NCBI RefSeq assembly: GCF_016919385.1
Contig: NZ_CP070351.1
Span: 744,001 to 808,000, forward strand
Direction of reading: 5' to 3'
DNA from: Gordonia sp. PDNC005
GTDB lineage: Bacteria > Actinomycetota > Actinomycetes > Mycobacteriales > Mycobacteriaceae
DNA length: 64,000 nucleotides
The notes under the pieces are model-generated. The model searched no databases. It had not been told where the DNA came from and saw only the letters and a list, made by a program, of their open reading frames with translations. Every line of letters starts with the position of its first letter. Within the stretch, counting starts at the first letter, position 1. Below, piece after piece: positions 63,339 to 64,000 of this stretch. The position numbers were made by a program, and so were the translations under genes.

Positions 63339-63777
63339 TCTTCTCTCCCTGACGTGATTCTCGTGCGACGCATTCTGCATCTGCCAGCAACGGTAGGGGG
63401 TTGATGAAAAGTGAGTCAAACCCCGATTCGCAGGCTTTTCGACACGTTCTCGACGTCGTTCGGTGAACAAACGGTGGTTCGCCTGCGATTGTCACGTACC
63501 CATGGAAAATGCAGTCCAGATCACAGCCGATCGGACATATCGTCTCTGCTACCTGGCCTTTTAGGGCTGGTGATGAGGGGCGTGAAGGTGGATCGGTAAC
63601 CTCGACCAAGCGCATGCATCGGTCCATCAGGGTGTGACAAAGTGAATTGCAAACGAATGAACGGTTACCGATGATGGAATCCATCCACCATGTTGTCACT
63701 CGTTGTTACATGAAGTTAATTATCGGATGTCGCGGCATTCCTTCACTGCGCACACAACTCTTCTAGAAGGCGGTTCG
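63339..63777. other. Long divergent intergenic region, relatively AT-rich
   Basis: 439 nt between the whiB gene and the rightward gene at 63778. It is visibly richer in A/T than the rest and holds a 13-nt palindrome gatggaatccatc (63673-63685), CRP-like half sites (tgtgacaaagtga around 63635; agatcaca around 63520), and the words ttgtcactcgttgttaca (about 63693-63711). No convincing gene on either strand. Likely a complex divergent promoter region. Confidence 0.45.
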
Positions 63778-64000
63778 ATGCGGTTGGATGGTGAGCGGTG
63801 GGCGCGCGAGGCGTTTGGTGTCGACGATCTGGGGGTGGGCGCCCCGGAGGGGGCGGATCAGTGGGCGCGGGCGGTTGCGTTGGGCGCTGGTGGCCGTGCC
63901 GCCAACGCGCGGTCCGTTCTAGCGTCGCTCGATCCGCGGTCGCCGATCCTGCAGAGCCTCGCATCCTCCACGCGCGGATCTCTTGTCAGGCAGTCGGGCC
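63778..64000 (+). CDS. Conserved protein, partial (Rv3415c-like position; runs off right edge)
   Basis: 74 codons visible, MRLDGERWAREAFGVDDLGVG... . Ala/Arg-rich helical sequence including GGRAANARSVLASLDPRSPILQSLASSTRGSLVRQSG (landmark). By position (after whiB3) it corresponds to Rv3415c, next to sigD in M. tuberculosis. Function unknown; the truncated part prevents any domain call. Confidence 0.55.
   Translation, partial: MRLDGERWAREAFGVDDLGVGAPEGADQWARAVALGAGGRAANARSVLASLDPRSPILQSLASSTRGSLVRQSG

Overview
High-GC actinobacterial chromosome, almost certainly order Mycobacteriales and most like Gordonia or a close relative. The evidence is mycothiol S-conjugate amidase, a WhiB3-like protein, an ESX-4 type VII secretion core, DUF4307 and DUF4245 proteins, a PIN-PhoH protein, many GTG starts, 4-nt start/stop overlaps, and many start codons placed 6-8 nt after a TANNNT -10 box (probable leaderless mRNAs). 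No rRNA, tRNA, CRISPR array, insertion sequence or prophage was seen.

Layout. 1-1.4 kb: a truncated AbiEi-like gene, an SRPBCC protein and a divergent XRE regulator. 1.4-38.8 kb: a block that follows the order of M. tuberculosis Rv1080c-Rv1110 (greA, DUF4307, mca, hemolysin III, short-chain Z-prenyl synthase, coaA, glyA, desA2-like, phoH2, glpX, DUF4245, xseAB, lipid-droplet protein, ispH), with insertions. The insertions include an acyl-CoA ligase/TetR/phosphotriesterase-family lactonase operon (qsd-like), a Tat-exported FAD dehydrogenase, three AIM24 genes, a DAHP synthase with an aromatic leader peptide, a PepSY pair, an L,D-transpeptidase and a two-component system next to an ABC transporter. 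38.8-41.1 kb: a TetR regulator and a ketosteroid-dehydrogenase-like flavoprotein at the junction with a second block. 41-64 kb: this second block resembles Rv3449-Rv3415c: mycP, eccD, eccC and the Rv3446c-family protein (ESX-4), rplM-rpsI-glmM, small secretion-substrate-like genes, glmS, nnr, alr, the t6A genes tsaE-tsaB-rimI-tsaD, groES, a WhiB3-like gene and the start of an Rv3415c-like gene.

How the genes work together. glmM and glmS supply UDP-GlcNAc precursor and alr supplies D-alanine for peptidoglycan; the L,D-transpeptidase crosslinks it. tsaE, tsaB and tsaD make tRNA t6A. eccC, eccD, mycP and the Rv3446c-family protein form part of an ESX-4 apparatus whose eccB and esxT/esxU are not at the usual place. 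Three small translationally coupled genes after glmM look like EspC/WXG100-type substrates and sit behind an ECF-sigma-type promoter.

Points most worth checking: the Tyr-Trp-Arg-Phe-Phe leader peptide before DAHP synthase; a palindromic repeat lying in frame inside tsaB, with related copies elsewhere; two near-identical ECF-type promoters (GGAAC-N17-CGTCTAAC); the substrate-like cassette; and groES closed off by a terminator with no groEL after it. Comparisons with H37Rv are from memory, not from a search.
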